From Undaria pinnatifida (Eukaryota > Sar > Phaeophyceae > Laminariales > Alariaceae): a DNA stretch of 64,000 nt. The DNA lies in assembly GCA_012845835.1 (NCBI GenBank), contig JABAKD010000010.1, forward strand, positions 10,420,311 through 10,484,310, in the 5' to 3' direction. Below, piece after piece: positions 12,147-23,846 of the stretch. The position numbers and the translations under genes were made by a program. How positions within the stretch are numbered: the first letter of the stretch is position 1; every line of letters starts with the position of its first letter. The notes under the pieces are model-generated. The model was given only the letters and a program-made list of their open reading frames with translations, made no database searches and was not told the DNA's origin.

Positions 12147-12154
12147 TATATAAA
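12147..12154 (+). promoter_or_regulatory. TATA-like box upstream of the integrase ORF
   Basis: TATATAAA lies about 200 bp before the ATG at 12353. It could be a promoter for the integrase reading frame or part of a decayed 5' LTR. No other element is recognised. Confidence 0.35.
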
Positions 12155-12352
12155 TACATCTACTGAATATTAACGTGTGTTTTTGTTGCCCAACATGCAG
12201 CACATAACAACTGCAATTCGTGCATTAATAGCAGTAGCCCGACAACTACACCTATTAACGCTCCAACTAACTCGTGTTTGTACAATAACTAGTCGTCCTC
12301 CTACTGCTGCTGCTGCTCTCTTTGTTTCACTTTACTCTGCGCGAAAACAACC

Positions 12353-13417
12353 ATGTCTTACTATTCAGTGCAGGACGGGCTGTTGTTTAAATCGTTCCTT
12401 CCGGGATATCTTCGAAAACGAAGCACCTTCCGCGATCAACTCGTAGTACCGGAGGCCCTCGTTGGATTAATTTTGCACGCCTACCACGATCACGTTCTAT
12501 CCGGAGGACACCTCGCATCTCGCCCGACTTCTGAAAAAAAACGCCAGAAATATTGGTGGCCCACCATCAGCCGCGACGTACGAGAATGGTGCGAAAAATG
12601 CCAAGCTTGTCAACGACGAAAAACAGAACACAATACACCCAAACTCCCGACAGGCCATTTACCTGTCGAGCGGCCATTTCAACGAATATCGGTTGACTTA
12701 GTAGAGTACAACTCGGTATCAACGTCAGCCGCAGGGATCGAATGTAAATACGTTCTCTCGATGATGGACAACCTGACGAGGTTTGCGGTGCTGTTACCGG
12801 TACGTAATAAAACGGCCGAAACAGTAGCCAATGCCATAATCGAGAGAAAAATCAGCATTTTCGGCCCACCAGAAACCTTGCACAGCGACCAAGGCCCCGA
12901 ATTCGAGAATAAGGTGATATACCAACTGCAACAAATACTCGGATACAAAAAGATCCGCACAACGCCGTACCGGCCGCAGGGTAATTCAGTGTCCGAACGG
13001 GTGCACTCAACGTTGCACAACATGCTAGCAATGCACAGTGCAACCGATCAAAGCAACTGGGCCACTCTCTTACCGTTTGTACAGCTAGCGCACAACACTA
13101 GTTTCAGTGCAACGATGCATGAAACACCATTCTTCTCAAGGTTCGGACGAAAGCCCCGACTCCCAGTCGATGTAAACCTCGGTATTCCTCATGAAGGAAC
13201 AACAGCAGACACCGAGGAATTGGCACAAAACACACGGAACAATTTGCAAATCGCTCTTGAGCTCGCACGCCGAAACCTAACCGAGCGTGCAGACAAACAG
13301 GCAGAACAGAATAGCAAACTTAAACCGTATCCGGTGTTCAAACCTGGACAGGAAGTACTCGTGTACAGACCTTACCAGGATTCAGATGGGCCCAACCCGA
13401 AACTGCTATTACCATGA
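12353..13417 (+). CDS. Ty3/Gypsy integrase ORF (zinc finger plus D,D35E core)
   Basis: An uninterrupted 354-codon frame. It begins with an integrase zinc-binding domain (H-x3-H ... C-x2-C; CEKCQAC near codons 80-86). The catalytic core has D at 12695-12697 (SVDLVEY), D at 12887-12889 (HSDQGPEF) and E at 12995-12997 (SVSERVH); the last two are separated by exactly 35 residues. A C-terminal region follows up to LLLP. The stop at 13415-13417 replaces what is usually Trp in the WxGPY motif, and a second in-frame stop follows soon after. Nothing upstream resembles RT or RNase H: pol is either 5' truncated exactly before the zinc finger, or this is a free-standing integrase. The ATG has a good context and a TATA box lies about 200 bp upstream. 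Confidence 0.85.
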   Translation: MSYYSVQDGLLFKSFLPGYLRKRSTFRDQLVVPEALVGLILHAYHDHVLSGGHLASRPTSEKKRQKYWWPTISRDVREWCEKCQACQRRKTEHNTPKLPTGHLPVERPFQRISVDLVEYNSVSTSAAGIECKYVLSMMDNLTRFAVLLPVRNKTAETVANAIIERKISIFGPPETLHSDQGPEFENKVIYQLQQILGYKKIRTTPYRPQGNSVSERVHSTLHNMLAMHSATDQSNWATLLPFVQLAHNTSFSATMHETPFFSRFGRKPRLPVDVNLGIPHEGTTADTEELAQNTRNNLQIALELARRNLTERADKQAEQNSKLKPYPVFKPGQEVLVYRPYQDSDGPNPKLLLP

Positions 13418-13924
13418 CGAGGACCGTATGTCGTTTGCTCACAATGATCACCAGTGGTGTATAGAGTACGACTCACGAACGACACCCGACAGGTGTTAGC
13501 ACACCTAGCCCATACAAAGCCGTACCATCAACGGGAGACACAACCCGCACCTTAATTTGAGAAGCTGGCGGAAATATTTTTAGGGGAGCCTATTCCCCTA
13601 CCCGAGTTGGACCATCCAGACGCACCTCAACCCAAAATTGAGTCCTACTTCGTAGATAGGGTATTAGATCATAAACGGGGACCTGGAAGACCAAGCCCCC
13701 CCAACTACAAGTACCACCTAAGACTCCGAGGATACGGCCCTGAATCCGACCTCGAGTATCGCTCGGACGAAATACCCCAATGTCACGAATTGATTGCCGC
13801 ATACCGAGCCCAAAAGAGTTTGCAACTCGCGATAACCCCACCTTCTTCGCCCCCCCTCCCTTCTCTCGGGAAACAGAAGCGCACAGTAGGCCGGGACGAG
13901 CACGAATCGAGACAGCGCAAATAG
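13418..13924 (+). pseudogene. Chromodomain C-terminus of the Gypsy polyprotein
   Basis: After two in-frame stops the polyprotein continues. From 13607 an open frame contains a chromodomain (YFVDRVLDHK ... YKYHLRLRGYGPESD ... CHELIAAY) followed by a Pro/Ser-rich basic tail. The chromodomain is thought to direct insertion to particular chromatin marks in chromoviruses. Trp of the usual WEP motif is replaced (DLEYR). Continuity with the integrase at 12353-13417 is lost through the stops and probably a frameshift near 13560. Confidence 0.75.
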
Positions 13925-14715
13925 ATTCTCAAATGCTCCGCGGCGTAACCAAATAACGAACAGGTTGGCAAACACAGTCGACTCAAATGTAGGCACAAGA
14001 GTCAACAACGGTGATGAGAGTAGCACCAGCAGACAAGGCAGTACACACTCGTGTCTACCATGATCTGACGGGCACTCTACCCGGCATTCCGGTGGGAATA
14101 GCCGGGGCAAGGAGACGTAAAGAGAATTGTTGCACCTGACGGGGAGAGGCTGTAAGAAGCGTGACACCTCATGTCCGTGCCCGACACTCCGTTCCAAACG
14201 GTACAAATCAGCAACAGCACCGTCAAGCCACAAGATTGTTCGAACACTAAACACACGCGGGGAATAAGACCCACGCGATTCCGCCCCACCTAAAACGAAG
14301 TCACACGTTGATGCACCTAGATCAACCGAGCCGACTCCGAGTGAAAATATCTAGGCGGACCCGTCCACAAAAGAGAAATCAACGAACAATTTCGCTGCCC
14401 GTGGTTTCCAGAACAGCAAACACGAGGGGCGCACCAGTACGTGTGGCCACACGGAATACGTGCATTGAGATAATATTTGGAAACCCCATACAACTCAAGT
14501 ATACGCCGTCAGCATGCAAGCTCGAAAATGTAACTTCGCTGGACCGGTGTTTCACGCCCGTGTTTACTAAACACGTCAGTTATAAGGAGTGGATGCACGC
14601 ATATAACAGCTGCTGTGTCTCGATCCGATAAATCGACACCCCGTTTCCCAAGTTTGGCATCCTCCCGATGACCGCTACAATACCATCCCTAGCTAAGATG
14701 GGCTTGCAGCGAATA
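13925..14715. other. Non-coding stretch between chromodomain and 3' LTR
   Basis: Open frames on both strands (14308-14631 plus, 13718-14254 minus) show no domain. It probably belongs to the 3' untranslated part of the retroelement. Confidence 0.4.
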
Positions 14716-15460
14716 CAGAGGGGGGTGATGTGGAATACAGGGTCGTAGATACCTATCGTAGATCTCGTACACGCATGCGCGAGAGGACACGTCACCGGTC
14801 AGGCAATACACGATCCCAGGTCGCGAGCGGTGTCACCCGTCATAGACGGCGTTGATCCGTCCCCGGAAGGTCAGCCACCGAAAGATTATCCCGCCGCATG
14901 ACGAGAGGGCATAAGCCCACCGTCACTCTAGCTTTAGCATCTTCTTGCTACATCTAAGAGAGAAAGGTTTCAGCGTGCGCCCGCTGTGGAGGCGGTCGTC
15001 AAGGGACCTCAGCACCGCGACGCCCTCTCCGCTTCGACTTCAGCTCCGTGACCCCATCTCCGCTCTGACGTCAGCTACGAGACGAGTACAAGACCTCCGG
15101 GACCGCCCTCTCCACTTCGACACCAGGATCCGTGAGACGCCAGGCTCCATACAAGTCCGCCTTTCTTTACGTTTCTCTGGTATCGCTCATACCTTATTAA
15201 TAATGAGATTATGTTACTCCTACTTAGCTGCTGCTGGCTCCTTCTGTTTTGCTGCTGTGGTACTATTAATACTGCGTCGTATGCTTTCATTCTCTTCTCT
15301 TGCGCCGCCCTCCGTTGGTCTGCTCGCCTACCTTTGATCTTTATTGTCTAGTTTGCCGTTTCCTGCCACGTGGTTTAGTGCTTCGGTTCTACGCTCACTC
15401 TTTATTCTGCCTAGCATTCTGCCTACATATACTACACCTCCGAAGGGAGAACTTGTACGT
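14716..15460 (+). repeat. Polypurine tract and probable 3' LTR of the chromodomain Gypsy element
   Basis: AGAGGGGGGTGA at 14717-14728 followed by TGTGGAATAC is the usual polypurine tract/LTR start of Gypsy elements, 0.8 kb after the chromodomain. The LTR would extend to about 15460 (CTCCGAAGGGAGAACTTGTA). No full matching 5' LTR is seen; only CTCCGAAGGGAACA near 11975-11991 resembles its end. Confidence 0.45.
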
Positions 15461-15520
15461 ATAGATGATGATAATGTTGAAGCTCATTCCTGGTACTATT
15501 GCTGTGCATATAAGCTTACC

Positions 15521-15605
15521 GCAACTGCGGCTTTCATGTACCCGGCGTATAAGCATTCGGCCGCAACTGCGACTTTCATGTACCCGGCGTATAAGCATTC
15601 GGGTG
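15521..15605. repeat. Tandem duplication, period 42 bp
   Basis: CTTTCATGTACCCGGCGTAT followed by AAGCATTCGG occurs at 15531 and again at 15573, with one mismatch in the preceding GCAACTGCGG. Confidence 0.85.
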
Positions 15606-16440
15606 CAACATAAAAATTCAAACTGCAGTTTGTTGTTGTGCTCAGCATGTTTCACGCGTGCAGCATGATGATTTTTACTACTGCTTGCTGTGTACGCAGT
15701 ACAAAAATCAAAAAACGATCTACCCCCCGGGGGTACAAAAAACACGATCACATCACAGGTACATTAAAGCTTGAGCATAAAAAAAACTCTAGAGCAGTAC
15801 CGTACGCGACAGCAATTTCGAATTTGGCAGCTCAGACTTTCAGGCAAGAGTTGTGGACGGAAATAAGAACATGGCCCATTTTGTGCTGAAAACAGTGTAG
15901 AGCGCACCCTGCCTTTTACATAAGAATTTCAGCCTGGCCAGAAATAAGAGACCCTTCACTGGTGTCGCATACCAGGTACTCTGTAAAGAGGTTTGCGCAT
16001 TTAGAAAAATGTCCGTTGTTGGTACAATAGTTTGCGCAAAACCTGGAGTTTCTCCGTCTGGCGTTTCTTCACGCATTGTTCAATATTGAATATTTTTTCC
16101 AGGGTTTTCGGAAAACACGAAAATACACCGATGGGTGGCCGGCGGCCATGTGATACGTCATAGCTTGCCGGTGCATTTTGAGGCGCGATACACTGTTGTT
16201 GGTGCCTACATGGTACCTGCTTGGAACAAATCAGTGGCACGTGAGGCACGGGAGAACTCCACAACAACAGCAGCACAGCAGCAGCACAGTGGCACGGTGA
16301 CAACGGCGTGCTTCTGCTGTTCTTCTTTCTCCGGTTGCGTGTTGCAAAAATATTGGGGGTTGTGCCTCGCAATTGTCGTATCATATCAAACGAGTATCAG
16401 TATTCTGTGCATTATCTGTTATGCGTACACAAGCTGCCCT

Positions 16441-16482
16441 CCGCTGCTGCTGCTGCTGCTGCTGCCGCTGCTGCTGCTGCGT
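16441..16482. repeat. CTG microsatellite
   Basis: Eleven or more CTG units with one CCG interruption; it gives long Leu/Cys/Ser/Ala runs in the overlapping frames. Confidence 0.9.
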
Positions 16483-17811
16483 GCGGTTTGCCCAACTTCA
16501 AACGCAGGCCGCAAAAGGGTTTGCTGTACTCTGCTGCGATTTACTGTGCGACGGTTTCGGCGCGTCTGGCGTTGTCGCTGCAGCGCGAGGTGTTGTGGTA
16601 CTCTCACTAAAGCACCTCACATACCAGGTATCAATACAAGTAGCTGGTGCCATAGGTATGTATGACACACAACTGACGTTTTGAGAAAATGAAAAAAAAA
16701 AACAAAGGCCCGCAAGGAGTTAAAATATTTGCAGTCAATGGCCAAAAAGACCGAAAGGTCCAGCAGCAGGCAGCAGGTGCAGAAAATCTTGTCGGTCCCA
16801 GTAACAACCACCGGGAAGAAATTCGAAAGTATGCTTCATACTGCTGCTGTACCAATCGCACCCCAAGCTCATACGAATAAACTTTCCAAGTACGAGTACG
16901 CGTATCTTACAGAGACCTATGATATAAATACACGAGGACACTCTCGTATTGCTGCATGCAGCAGCTCTGGGGGCGCCTGTCGCCCACGGAGACGACGAGG
17001 TTCTGCTGCGCAAGGTTGTGGCAAGCTGCGTTTGGCCAAAAAAAACGTGCCGTCAGCCAATTCTAAAAGGGTAGCTTGACTGTTAATGGCTACTTTATTT
17101 ACTTCCTTAACACCCAACTCTCCAGCTTCTTCATCCGAAGGCAAAAACGCGGAAACCGAATCTGCATTCTACTTTATCACACACCGTATGGCCGCTCGGG
17201 CAAGGGAGTCGTTTCGTTGAGCGACGGCCCCCTTGACGTCGTTGCGCTCGCATAATCCAAAACGGAGAAGCTGAACGGGGCTAGCATGCCCGGTATTTGC
17301 GCGGGGCTAACGGTCGAAAAAATCCGTGCAATATCTGCGATCAGGAAGTCAACTACGTCCGGGCCGGGCTCAATTTTCAGTTTACCCTTTACGTTGCCCT
17401 ACGCAGTGTCGACAGTGTTAATAATACGACTCCTACCCTCCACACGTTGCACGCCATTTACGTGCCGGTGCAGAGTAGCGGCGGCGGGCCGCCCCTTTTA
17501 AGAAACTAGGAATAGGACCATGTAGTGTGGGAGAAATGTAGTAGGAGCCAAGCTCTTACACTTGGGTATGCCATTTTTTTTTTCTTTCTCACACTTCTAC
17601 TTTCCAGCTTCTGGACAAGCCGTGGTCACAGGTGTCGTCCCTTCCCCCCCCCCCGGTTCTTGCCTTCAATTTTTATCGCGCATAGGGTTCGGCAATCCCA
17701 CTGCTCGTCGATTTTTCATTGAGTGTTACTAACTCACGCTCTCGCGCTTTCCACAAGTCAATTTGTGCACAAGAAAAAGTCCCAACGAACTTGTACGAGT
17801 ATGCATTCGGC

Positions 17812-17880
17812 GGGGCTCGAACTCACGAAACTGGCCTATACCAGGCTCGAGGATAACCTGATACGCCACCGGGGCAACCG
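17812..17880 (-). repeat. tRNA-related sequence (A box and B box), possible SINE head
   Basis: On the minus strand TGGCGTATCAGG resembles a pol III A box and, about 45 bases on, AGTTCGAGCCC resembles a B box. The T arm would have one mismatch, and acceptor and D stems do not pair, so this is not an intact tRNA gene. Either a decayed tRNA, a SINE head, or chance. Confidence 0.3.
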
Positions 17881-18361
17881 AACGACAGCCTGACAAACCC
17901 CCGAGTGCCTGTCCTTCGCGTAAAGCGTTGTTTCCAACCACACGGGAAGGGCAACGAGCCTAGTTTCTTGCTACGGAAGTTGTGTGCATAAGTCTTGAAC
18001 AATAATTCAGAGCTAGCTCCGCCGATTTATTCGGCGACAGACGATGTAGACATCGAGTAAGTTTCGCAGCACGCGCAACCACTGAAAATCAAAGCGCATC
18101 GGTTTAACCGGGGTCCGGTAGGAACTCTCAATGTTCAGTGCGAAACCGTGCGGAACGGGCATGAAGCGTTGACTTGGGAGCGTGAGACGAGCATGGACCG
18201 GTATGACGGTGACGTAGTGACGAAGCATTGGTGCAGTGATGCCGCTAATCAAGGTGGGGCCGATAACCGACGGTTCCGGTTGGTCCAACGCCTTGCTGCC
18301 TATCGTGCGGACGCCCGTTTGCGCAACACCATATTTTGCCTCATCGGTTACTGTCTAGCAA

Positions 18362-18660
18362 AGAACATCAGAAGCCGGCCAAGCTGCTGGCCGAGGGCAT
18401 GGAGGATGTTTACATCTATTTCAAGATGGCAGCAGAAGGATGGCAGATCGGGATAATTCAAGACATGGCAACGGGGGAGAACATCTACCTTACACCGTTA
18501 AATTTTTAGATTTACCGTAGAAAAACGTTTTAAGGTGGCGTTCACGGAGGATAAGTACACAGTAAACTTGGAAGCAGCGCTTTCGGCCTGGTGTTTCCAG
18601 ATGTTCGGCAGAATGAAGTGCGTGAGGCGGAAGATGATTTAATCGGGAAGGGTCCAGGGA
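18362..18660 (+). pseudogene. Relic coding sequence, unrecognised (probably transposon)
   Basis: A plus frame reads AKLLAEGMEDVYIYFKMAAE and on to GWQIGIIQDMATGENIYLT, broken by a stop near 18505. A shifted frame continues with KVAFTEDKYTVNLEAALSAW. The pattern of a Gly-Trp-x-x-Gly strand followed by a second strand and an acidic turn recalls small beta-barrel modules at the ends of transposon proteins. No family can be named. Confidence 0.3.
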
Positions 18661-20814
18661 TTACGTCTTTCTGCGAAGAATGGTGGGTTTGTGTCAGGGT
18701 GGGCCGGTAAGAAATCAATTTAATCATCGAAATGGGTTGCTTTGTGGGTGGACTGGGAATCATGTGGTGATTGGGCCGGTTGCATCAACATCTTTAGAAT
18801 ATGTTGAGAATGCCGTCCGGGGAAAGATTGTGATTATTAGTACGGTTGCATCGACGCCCTCCGATTTTTTTAGGCGGTCGTTAGGGGAAGGGCTGGGGAA
18901 TTGGAACCGCTTGCATCAAAGCCCCCAGATTTCGTTGAGGCTGCCGCACGGGGGGGTGGGTGGGTTTGCATTCGCGTTTCGTTGATGGCAGTGAGCGATT
19001 CACCAGGTATAGGTCTCGAAGGAAATTGTCAAGTCGCCAACCCACCCAACTTTGGGTGAGTAGGGTAAGACTTGGATTATTCTTTGTATTTCTACCATCG
19101 CTCAGAGCGAGACTGTGCTGTCCGTTTCCGTCTTGATCGATAGTCTAGTCTGAGTGGTGTTCATTGAGAGATAAAGTCACGGAGGACGTTGGCATACCGC
19201 CTTTTGGTTTGATAGGAAAACCGAGATTGTCATCGGGATTTTTGTTTGGTCATGAGGTATCATTTAAAAGTGGCAGCAACGAACGCGCGTTTTTTATTGT
19301 CGACAGATGAGATGTGTGTGATAATTCTGCTCTCACTTCTTACGCTTACGGTTGATGCTTTTGAACAGCAACTAAACTGTTCACACTTTAGTTACGATTA
19401 AAAAGAAGGGTGGGCAAATGTAGTACGAAGTGAACGTGCTGAATCATCATCAAGAAAACCGAAAATAATGCTGTTAACCATTACGAGGAACGTTTGGGTG
19501 GGATAGGGTGAAGCGAGTCTTCGTGGTAAATTGTGGTCCGTGCGCAGACCCTGAGCTGAACCGCTAATACATGCGTTATGTTTACCGTAGATGGATAGGG
19601 ACTTTATGCACCTAGTTGGAATATTCCTTAATTTGGATATGAACCTAGTTTTATTGGACATGGTCTTCGGAGATAATAAGGATAAAAAAAGGGGTCTGGT
19701 ATCAAAAAGATGCGGGTCAATTACTACATCGGTTTAAGGTTCTGGGTTGTATGAATCGTAGTATCGAGGTGGTTAGCAGTGCGACAGCGCAAAGAATGTC
19801 CTTCTTCGTGTATTGCTAAAAACGTGAGTTTCGGTTGGATTCAGAAGTGACAACAATTACAGATAAGACGAAACGGGACGCAGTTGAGAACCGCCACTTT
19901 TGACTAATAAGGGTTGAACAGGTTGGGTGTGATTAGTTAGATAAAATACATCGTGAGAGTCGGAAAACAAGAGATATGACATATAGCGAAAAAGACAGCA
20001 GCAAGCAGTTGCTGGTTTATATTGCCTCGTGTAGTACCCTCGTGTTCAGAGATCGAGAGACACCGAGAGAACAAGTTGCTTCGAGTCCTGATCGATGAGT
20101 GGCAAGAGCTGAGCCGTACGACGTCAAGCCTTGAGACGCCGCAAACAGAGAGGCTAGAGACATCAGAGGGTTGGCGAAAAAGATTGGCTCACGGTTGAGG
20201 TGTAAGGATTGTTTGAGCGGAGATAGAACGAGGCAGTTATTTGTGAGGTTGGGTTTGGTGTGAGGCAGCAGTAGCAATACTTAAACACGCACTCACGACA
20301 CCAGAAGACTATATACCTGGTATCATTCCGAGAATCCAAAGCTTGCATCGTTATCTATCTAACAATATATCAAGTTGCAGTAACAGTGCTGATAAGTCAG
20401 GACAGTTAGCCATAGGCCAGGGGTGCTTCGCTAGCAATAAGGGAGATAGTAGGCCTCATTAGGTTTGTATCGCGCACACTCTTATACCACGAAAGCTAAC
20501 GGTTCAACCCAGCATCGACCCTAGCGGTCTACTGTTTTTGTTTCCAATCGTTTTTTTCTCTTGTTTTTTTCTTCTCCTTATTATCGTTTTTTTGTTCCTT
20601 GCAAGCAGTGCGGTGTGCTGCGGTGTGCTGGCTTGGTATTTTGGTTGCCCGCGTCTTCATTGCGGTTCATTGCATGGTCAAATCACCTCGCTGTATTTGC
20701 AATGTGTGTCTCTGTCTCGTAGTTTGTTACCACAGATCTCGTCTCTCTAGGAGGTATCGGCACGGACACTGGTTGCGCTGGATGAAGATGGGTGGAACTA
20801 CTTATTAAGCATCA

Positions 20815-20900
20815 GCTTAACCCCTTTAGAACCCCAAAACCCCTCCCTATACTAATTTCAAGTAATTTTGTCCCCGAAATGGATTTCCAGTTGAAAGGCG
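20815..20900 (+). repeat. Dispersed 85-bp repeat, copy 1
   Basis: CTTAACCCCTTTAGAACCCC ... TTTCCAGTTGAAAGGCG matches 44816-44909 with a few changes. Confidence 0.75.
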
Positions 20901-21579
20901 TTAATGTGAATAACACAGACGGAGTAAGATACATGACTCGTTGGGTTTCATGTCCGATTTCACCTCTAACTATCTTATATAGGGGAAGATAGGTCTACTG
21001 ATTAGAGATCGAATGTCAAGAGTAGATTTCTCTGGTTAGTCAAGACCAAACCCGTCTCGAGGTACCCGTGAGCCTCACTATATATAACATGGTAGCTGCT
21101 AGTTCGAAAATAGTTGGCAGTTGGCGTGATATTTTGTATTGACATACAAGGGGGCTTCGCCGGCGGCCTGAACGGATGCCGGTCGCAGACTGGCGTGATG
21201 CCCAAAATATTAGTAGCAGCTATGGATGTCGTGAAAGATGGAGGTCAGACTTAATGCCAAGAGTGTGATAGTGCTTTTCTATAGGTGGTTCGTTTGGTAT
21301 GAAGACTGCCAGAAATTTGCAGATCGCTATCTAAAAAACTACACACTCCGCAGTACGCGCGATTGATGTATCACAGCGTGCCAAGATGAGTTTCGGGAAT
21401 AAATTACGCTCACAGCTGATGTTTTCCAAGACCTCAGCTTTATTCGATCTTTTGGCCGGAGACCGACTCAGCGGGTCCACAAGGAAAGCTTAGTAGTTGA
21501 AAGATGCGAGAGAGTGGGAGAGTACTGCTGTTGTAGTGCGCAGCAGTAAGCTGGCGGTGGTTGTGGCAGCTGGTGCAGC

Positions 21580-22045
21580 TGAAGCACAGCAGCACAGCTG
21601 GCGTTTTTTCACCAACAGGCACACATATTGAGGTGTGAAAGGACACACGATAAGAACGCGTGGACCACCGCATTCAGGACAACCTGGCCACCTGGCACGC
21701 ACCACCCAAACAGCAACAGAACACAGTCCCGAATGAAAAAACGATTATTTCTGTTGAAACCCCATTTTACTCGATTGACTGGCTTGTCGATCAACTGATG
21801 CGGAGTGAAACACAGCAGCACAGGAGTTGTGTGAAAAAGGACGTTAAGCTTGCACCCATGCAGATGCTCAGCAGGATCTCAGGCGCCATGTATCATGCTT
21901 CAACATCCCCGTTGGCATTAACCGCTGTAGTGGCCCATGCCCCGAGCGCTCGTCACAGTTGTCGAAGGTTGCAGTCTATACGCCTCGTCCAAACAAAGGG
22001 CCCTCACCGAAGTCTCCAATGCTTTCGGGCATATATGTATATGTA
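21580..22045 (+). repeat. 450-bp dispersed repeat, copy 1
   Basis: Matches 26110-26612 over its whole length in the same orientation (blocks ACCAACAGGCACACATATTG, GATTATTTCTGT, GCTTGCACCCATGCAGATGC, GTGGCCCATGCCCCGAG). Both copies keep an open plus frame beginning MQM and containing GAMY-x-ASTSP and SIRLVQ/AIRLVQ. Probably a decayed transposon piece. Confidence 0.8.
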
Positions 22046-22375
22046 AAATATTATCTTCGTTTTTTCTTGGCTCGCTGCTCTCTGGCGGCCGAGTGTTTCT
22101 TCTCGCACTTTCGGCCGCGGGGCAAGCTAGCCTGCCACGGGTACATTATGAAGCATGTCTGGATCTCGGCCGAGCTCCGTGGCGGCGCTCGGCGCATTAA
22201 ACGTCGCTTAGCTGGCTCTATTTGGAAAGGGATTGCGTTCCGTCTCCCTGAGACGAGCGGGTCACTTGGAACACCACAATAAATCGTTTTTCAAAAGTTG
22301 ATATTTTGATAAACTTTTACAATTTTTTGTTCTTTGTTTTGTTCGTAGAAAAATGGCCCGCTAATCAACTAGCCT

Positions 22376-22500
22376 CAGCAGTAGCAGCAGCAGCAGCACA
22401 GCAGCAAGCAATAGTAGCAGCAACCGTCCGGACTGAATTAACCCCAGCAGCAGCACAACAGCAGCAGTAGCAGCAACATACAGCAGTAGTAGCAGCAGTA
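22376..22500. repeat. CAG/CAGCAGTAG-rich repeat
   Basis: Interrupted CAG units (AGCAGCAGCAGCACAGCAGCA and similar) over about 125 bp. Confidence 0.7.
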
Positions 22501-23846
22501 CAAATGTGGATCAGATTAGTGTGGGGTTTGGGGGCGCGCCGCCGTGGGCTGTTTCGGCCCCGGATCTCAACGTGGGTGCGTGGGCATGGATGCAGACAAG
22601 GGTAAACCGGCCTGCGCTCTCCCGCCGCGCGGGCGGCCACTCGTGCGAAGGCGTCTGTGGGCGTGGTTGACTCGGTGTGTTGATTTTTCTCTAGTGGGGT
22701 AACTAGACGTGCCCGAATGTAAGGATCATTTTACTTGAACAAAAAGACATATCCCGGTGTTATATTTCCGGACAAAGCGGATGCCAGCAGGAGGAGGCTG
22801 GGAGGTAGAGGCCGGGAGAAAAGCCGAGTGTTGGAACGAGCGCCACAGGGCACGGCTTGCATCTCTCCGCGCGGAAGACAGGGCTCACAGGGACATAGAG
22901 CGGAGAAAGCTTGGAAGATGGCGCCGAGCGCGGCGAGGGTGGCAAGCATCGCGAGCGCAGCATGCACGCGAGTCTCGACCAGACAAATATTTGTTTTGGG
23001 CAGAGTGGAACCATGTGGGTAGGGTTCAAGTATATAACTCCTTATTAGCGATAGCCAAAATCAGGTATACACACCGTGCTGCTGTGGCCAAAATCGGGTA
23101 CAGTTCTATTTCAGCGTTCGCCACGCGCCCAGGACGCCATTTGATTGGCTGGGTGGATCGGTTCTAGGTCTGTTGCTATTATCGTACACATATATCATAC
23201 ACACATACATTTCTGACCACATGCATCAAGTAGTGGCGGGTTCAGGCGGTAACACTTTCGATCTAGCTCTAATTTCTACGGGGATAAACGAGGACTACAT
23301 CAAGGTTTCGGTTCCCCTTAAACACAGTACCGAAGCGTTGAACACTACCTCCTACTCATGGAAAATCCTACCACGTACGCCACACATACCGAGATTCTTG
23401 CCGCCAACCAGTTAATTATTGTACAACACCCAAGAGCGACTGACATTGGCTGGTCAACCCTATCTATTACCACCAAGTGCAAACACATGTGACGTGCCGC
23501 TATATAGCAATGAGCACTATTCCACGTACGGAACACACAGCATCCCCTGACCACTAATAATTAGTTTGCGCGTACATCAGTACAACGCGCACCCACCTCT
23601 ATCACACTCTTCCCGCTGAGTACTACTACTAGTACTACTCTTTCTTTGGAGCAATGCACTAGCTCATGCCACACGTTGCCTCTAAGAAGAGCAGTGGGGT
23701 TATCTATGTGAGTACGCGTAACACCATTATAGGTGAGAAAATATTTATGCGTGTGTTACCGGTATCTCCCTTTTCGCCTTGCGACGCCCCCGGAATCTCA
23801 CGTTACCCGCATCCCGAAGGGGAACCTTGTATGTATACGTATACAG
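22500..23846. other. Unassigned region with one coding-like open frame
   Basis: The plus frame 22757-23167 contains a charged helical stretch (AEDRAHRDIERRKL, then a basic WRRARRGW) that looks protein-like, but nothing identifies it. Flanking sequence is broken. It could be transposon residue or an exon. Confidence 0.25.
23811..23832 (+). repeat. Dispersed motif CCGAAGGGGAACCTTGTA
   Basis: The motif recurs at about 26037-26054 (plus, one change), 10362-10380 (minus) and in shorter form near 15447-15462. It may be the end of an LTR family. Confidence 0.5.

Larger units (their letters stand above)
15606..21570. other. Gene-poor region with decayed element remains
   Basis: No intact gene seen. 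It contains a CTG microsatellite (16441-16482), a tRNA-like promoter pair near 17815-17880, and a minus frame at 16917-17144 with a coding-like but unrecognised sequence. It also holds relic coding near 18362-18650 and an 85-bp dispersed repeat at 20815-20900. The rest is AT-rich and broken by stops in all frames. Confidence 0.4.

Noticed and set aside
13718-14254. 178-codon minus frame opposite the chromodomain
   Set aside because: Antisense to clear chromodomain coding and without any domain.
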